Below, piece after piece: positions 24,156 through 27,027 of a stretch of DNA of 27,027 bases (position 1 is the stretch's first letter; each line of letters starts with the position of its first letter). The translations under genes and the position numbers were made by a program. This DNA comes from Syntrophomonadaceae bacterium (GTDB lineage: Bacteria; Bacillota; Dethiobacteria; DTU022): contig SKZS01000186.1 of NCBI GenBank assembly GCA_007127255.1, positions 1 to 27,027 of the forward strand. The letters run 5' to 3'. The notes under the pieces are model-generated. The model was not told the DNA's origin, ran no database searches, and saw nothing but the letters and a program-made list of their open reading frames with translations.

Positions 24156-25396
24156 TAACTCTGCTCCGTGGCTTCCAGGCAATTATCCCTGCCTAAAAAA
24201 CAATCCAGCAACTTGAATCCTTCCCTGAATAACAAGCCGGTATCGGCTGCCGAGGATTCATCAAATGTCCGGCCCCTGTTGTTTTTTAGATCATTACTAC
24301 GAAAAATGGCAAAGGGCACCGGCTCCCTGGTATGCGTCCCCAGGGAAAGGGGGGTGGCATGATCTGTTACCAGCAGGATACTATAATCAAAGTTACTTTT
24401 ATCCAACTCTTCCCTGACCACCTTAACTACTTCGCTGTCAATAAGCTCAATCGCCTTAATTTTATTATCGGCTTCAAAACGATGTGAACACTCATCGGGA
24501 GCTTCAATATGCAGATAAACAAAATCATTCCCCTGTTTCAACGCATCGAGAGAAGCCCTGACCTTTCCACTATAATTGGTATCTATATCACCTGTAGCTC
24601 CTTCAACATCAACAGTGCTTAAACCGGCAAAAAGCCCGATACCTTTGACCAGGTCAACCGCAGATATAACTGTACCTGCAAGCCCATATTTTTCAGCGTA
24701 GGATGGAATCATCGGTTTGCGGCCGGCTCCCCAGATCCAGATTGAGTTGGCCGGACTAAGTCCTTTTTTTACTCTCTTCCTGTTAACCGGATGGTCGGCA
24801 AGGATATCCCAGCTCTTTTCCATCATCATTCTGATCCTATCCCCTTCTTTTCCGGCCGGCAGGTATTCACCGATCTTTTGACCGCTAATATCATGGGGAG
24901 GTGTTAACTGCCATTGATCGGTGGCTCCATGCCATACCATCAGATGACGATAGCGAAAACCGGTATGAAAGTCTATTTCTTTCGAGCCTAAAGCAACCCC
25001 GACAGCATCTATTAGTTCAGCTGCCTCTTCACTGGAAATCTCCCCGGCACTGTAATCCGACATAATTTTTTCAGAATATGGTTGATCAGCGGAAAGAGTC
25101 ACCAGGTTGCAGCGGAAAGAGATATCTTCAGGGTTTAAATTTACACCGAGGCTGATCGCCTCAAAAGGAGAACGACCTGTGTAATACTTTAGCGGATCGT
25201 AACCCATTACTGAAAGATTAGCTGTATCGCTGCCGGGCGGCAGCTTCTCCGGAATTGTCTGAACGAGACCAAGAATCCCTTCTTCAACCAGGCGATCAAA
25301 ATTAGGGGTCCGTGCGTGCTGCAGCGCCGTTTTATTATTAAATTGTTCCATCGGATAATCAGCCATGCCATCTCCTACAATAACCATGTATTTCAA
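24155..25396 (-). CDS. apgM: Cofactor-independent phosphoglycerate mutase / proposed homoserine kinase
   Basis: A 413-residue alkaline-phosphatase-superfamily metalloenzyme of the ApgM family. The start has VGDGMADYP (metal ligand Asp9), then GSDTANLSVMGYDP with the likely phosphorylated Ser62, KYYTGRSPFEAISLGV, and later HIEAPDECSH and LLVTDHATP carrying further metal ligands. Two close subfamilies share these motifs: glycolytic 2,3-bisphosphoglycerate-independent mutases, and proteins proposed to be homoserine kinases. The thrC gene lies immediately opposite, which favours the second, but motifs alone do not decide. The start is TTG at 25396, preceded by AAGGAGAGTG. It heads a unit with the MFS and aconitase genes. 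Confidence 0.88.
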   Translation of the reverse strand: MKYMVIVGDGMADYPMEQFNNKTALQHARTPNFDRLVEEGILGLVQTIPEKLPPGSDTANLSVMGYDPLKYYTGRSPFEAISLGVNLNPEDISFRCNLVTLSADQPYSEKIMSDYSAGEISSEEAAELIDAVGVALGSKEIDFHTGFRYRHLMVWHGATDQWQLTPPHDISGQKIGEYLPAGKEGDRIRMMMEKSWDILADHPVNRKRVKKGLSPANSIWIWGAGRKPMIPSYAEKYGLAGTVISAVDLVKGIGLFAGLSTVDVEGATGDIDTNYSGKVRASLDALKQGNDFVYLHIEAPDECSHRFEADNKIKAIELIDSEVVKVVREELDKSNFDYSILLVTDHATPLSLGTHTREPVPFAIFRSNDLKNNRGRTFDESSAADTGLLFREGFKLLDCFLGRDNCLEATEQS

Positions 25397-25444
25397 CGAT
25401 TGATCACTCTCCTTGTATTATTTTCCGGGTATCTGTCTTAGGGC

Positions 25445-25474
25445 ATAACAGTATTCGGGGATCTGTTTAGTCAA
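25445..25474 (-). promoter_or_regulatory. Possible promoter for the apgM-MFS-aconitase unit
   Basis: On the minus strand TTGACT (25474-25469) and TGTTAT (25450-25445) are separated by 18 bases, about 50 bases before the apgM-like start. The -35 box is good and the -10 box mediocre. Confidence 0.45.
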
Positions 25475-25476
25475 CT

Positions 25477-25506
25477 TTGTCTTAAAATGACTATCTTGCA
25501 GATAAT
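25477..25506 (+). promoter_or_regulatory. Possible promoter for thrC
   Basis: TTGTCT (25477-25482) and GATAAT (25501-25506) are separated by 18 bases. This leaves a leader of roughly 145 bases before thrC. The -10 box lies inside the first copy of a 12-base direct repeat. I see no T-box sequence in the leader. Confidence 0.35.
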
Positions 25507-25529
25507 AACAGCGCATCTGCAGATAATAA
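25497..25529. repeat. Two 12-base direct repeats between apgM and thrC
   Basis: TGCAGATAATAA occurs exactly at 25497-25508 and at 25518-25529, 21 bases apart start to start, that is, two helical turns on the same face of the DNA. It lies between the divergent genes, at their candidate promoters. This is the pattern of a tandem operator, though chance is possible. Confidence 0.6.
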
Positions 25530-25657
25530 AACTGTGCCCTGAAAATACCCTGTTCGAATCTTTTTGTCAAGAGTGGCTGTTTTTTTACAAAGGATTTTCG
25601 GGCTTTTTTGGCGAAAACAAAGCATAACAGCAAGCGAACCCGAAAGGAGTCGGTTCA

Positions 25658-27027
25658 GTGCGTTATTACAGTACGAGGAATCAAGATCAAAGCACAACTT
25701 CTGCAGAAGCGATCAAACAGGGGTTAGCTGACGACGGGGGCCTTTATGTCCCCGCTGAAAGAGCAGTGCCGTTTAAGAAAGAAAATTTACCCCGGGGCAG
25801 CTACACTGAAATAGCAGGCGAGATATTTAAATTATTCTTAACCGATTTCGATGCCGCCGACCTGGAAAAAGCTATAGCATCAGCTTATAATGACATCAAT
25901 TTTGATCATCCCTTAATCACGCCACTGCACAAACTCTCGCCTGAGCTTTATGTCATGGAACTATGGCATGGACCAACCTATGCTTTTAAAGATATAGCTT
26001 TGCAAATTTTACCTCACTTCCTGCGAACTGCAGTCGAGGTTACAGGTGAAAAAGCAGAAATTGTTGTTTTAGCGGCAACTTCGGGCGATACAGGAAAATC
26101 GGCCCTGGAGGGGTTTAGTAATGTATCCGGCACCAGGATTATCGTCTACTTCCCGGAAGGCGGGGTTAGTGAGGTACAGCAATTACAGATGGTAACCCAG
26201 AAAGGTGATAATGTCGGGGTTGCAGCCGTAAGGGGGAATTTTGACGACACCCAAAACGGCGTTAAAGAATTATTCAACGATCGTAAGTTGAAAGAGCAGC
26301 TGGTAAAATCAGGTTACCGTCTCTCATCTGCCAATTCAATTAACTGGGGGCGTCTGCTGCCGCAAATAGTTTACTATTTTGCAGCTTATCGTGACCTGGT
26401 CAGCCGGGGAGAATTGCAACCGGAAGAAAAAATTAACTTTGTGGTTCCCACGGGCAACTTCGGTAACATCCTGGCCGGTTATTATGCCCGTGAGCTGGGG
26501 CTGCCTGTAAACCGCCTTATTTGTGCCGCTAACCGAAACAATGTGCTCTCGGACTTTATAAATACAGGGCGGTACTTAAGCCGCAGACCACTTCACCGGA
26601 CCTGCTCCCCGTCTATGGATATCCTTATTTCCAGCAACCTGGAAAGACTGTTATTTGAACTAACCGATCATGAACCGAAAAAGGTTACAAAATGGATGGA
26701 ACAATTAAAAGGTAACGGCGAGTACCAAATTGACCCGGGAACTTTGAGAAAGATGCAAGATCTTTTTTGGGCCGATTATGCCGATGACCGGGAAACGCTG
26801 CAGACTATTGCCGAAACTTACAGGGATTTCCAGTATCTTGTCGACACGCACACGGCTGTTGGCCGGGCAGTCCTCGATAAGTACCACCTCGCAGAAAATG
26901 ACAACTGCCGTTCGGTACTACTTTCTACCGCCAGTCCCTTCAAGTTTAGCGGCAGCGTAATTAAAGCTCTTTTTGACGGCGGAAAATATTCAGGTGTTTC
27001 TGAGCTCGACCTGCTGCAAATTTTATC
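25658..27027 (+). CDS. thrC: Threonine synthase (3' end beyond the window)
   Basis: Threonine synthase converts O-phosphohomoserine to threonine with pyridoxal phosphate. A GTG at 25658, eight bases after AGGAG, opens a frame that runs 456 codons to the window edge without a stop; full length is probably about 490-500 residues. The start MRYYSTRNQDQSTTSAEAIK and DDGGLYVP are family-typical. The PLP lysine is Lys111 in HGPTYAFKDIALQ. AATSGDTGKSALEGF, VVPTGNFGNILAGYYA and SSANSINWGRLLPQIVYYF follow in order. This is the longer bacterial type I form. It diverges from the apgM-like gene, a possible supplier of its phosphohomoserine substrate. Confidence 0.95.
   Translation, partial: MRYYSTRNQDQSTTSAEAIKQGLADDGGLYVPAERAVPFKKENLPRGSYTEIAGEIFKLFLTDFDAADLEKAIASAYNDINFDHPLITPLHKLSPELYVMELWHGPTYAFKDIALQILPHFLRTAVEVTGEKAEIVVLAATSGDTGKSALEGFSNVSGTRIIVYFPEGGVSEVQQLQMVTQKGDNVGVAAVRGNFDDTQNGVKELFNDRKLKEQLVKSGYRLSSANSINWGRLLPQIVYYFAAYRDLVSRGELQPEEKINFVVPTGNFGNILAGYYARELGLPVNRLICAANRNNVLSDFINTGRYLSRRPLHRTCSPSMDILISSNLERLLFELTDHEPKKVTKWMEQLKGNGEYQIDPGTLRKMQDLFWADYADDRETLQTIAETYRDFQYLVDTHTAVGRAVLDKYHLAENDNCRSVLLSTASPFKFSGSVIKALFDGGKYSGVSELDLLQIL

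Noticed and set aside
25397..25657. T-box riboswitch upstream of thrC
   Set aside because: No GGGTGGNACCGCG-type antiterminator sequence and no terminator before the thrC ribosome site.
25418..25697. Two overlapping minus-strand frames of about 70 codons upstream of thrC
   Set aside because: They overlap the thrC start, lack ribosome sites, and cover the divergent promoter region; the composition looks accidental.
1..27027. Mobile elements, CRISPR arrays, toxin-antitoxin or phage-defence genes
   Set aside because: Both strands read for them; all sizeable frames are accounted for by housekeeping genes and no repeats of the CRISPR kind are present.

Overview
The window looks like a chromosomal segment from a Gram-positive Firmicute, most likely an anaerobic member of the Clostridia. 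The evidence is gene order and content: the hrcA-grpE-dnaK-dnaJ-rsmE-mtaB block, the rpsU-yqeY-nfeD-floA-phoH-pgpH-ybeY-dgkA block, a CIRCE heat-shock operator, strong AGGAGG ribosome sites and frequent TTG starts. By eye the base composition is mid-40s percent GC and even throughout. I see no integrase, insertion sequence, phage gene, CRISPR array, tRNA or rRNA. No family or genus can be assigned from this sequence alone.

Layout. 1-8208 is one long leftward unit, apparently driven from a promoter at 8180-8208: HIT protein, rpsU, yqeY, nfeD, floA, a small unrecognised membrane protein, phoH, pgpH (HD phosphodiesterase), ybeY, dgkA, and the first 21 codons of a further gene. A palindromic REP-like element lies between nfeD and floA. 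8281-10740 is a rightward island: mnmH (2-selenouridine tRNA synthase), a YlbF/YmcA-family protein and a HAD phosphatase, closed by a terminator that lies inside the 3' end of the opposing mtaB gene. 10698-17810 is the leftward heat-shock unit hrcA-grpE-dnaK-dnaJ-rsmE-mtaB, with a perfect CIRCE. 17844-19945 is iscR-iscS-iscU, with a good match to the IscR type 1 operator just downstream of its promoter. 19959-20308 is a cold-shock gene with its own promoter and terminator. acpS follows on the plus strand at 20598. 21023-25396 is a leftward apgM-like / MFS transporter / Aquifex-type aconitase unit. Divergent from it, thrC starts at 25658 and runs off the window.

How the genes work together. 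Most are housekeeping: protein folding under stress (HrcA, GrpE, DnaK, DnaJ), ribosome and tRNA maturation or modification (YbeY, RsmE, MtaB, MnmH, S21), iron-sulfur assembly with its regulator (IscR, IscS, IscU), envelope organisation (FloA, NfeD), lipid recycling (DgkA), probable c-di-AMP turnover (the PgpH-type HD protein) and fatty-acid carrier activation (AcpS). The apgM-like gene beside thrC raises the possibility that it is the proposed alternative homoserine kinase, completing threonine synthesis, rather than a glycolytic mutase.

No convincing novel multi-gene system is visible. The items most worth a second look are the IscR-type operator, the apgM-thrC pairing, the unrecognised protein where yqfC/yqfD sit in Bacillus, the REP-like palindrome, and the terminator overlapping mtaB. 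Where the start chosen differs from the longest possible reading frame, the entry says why.
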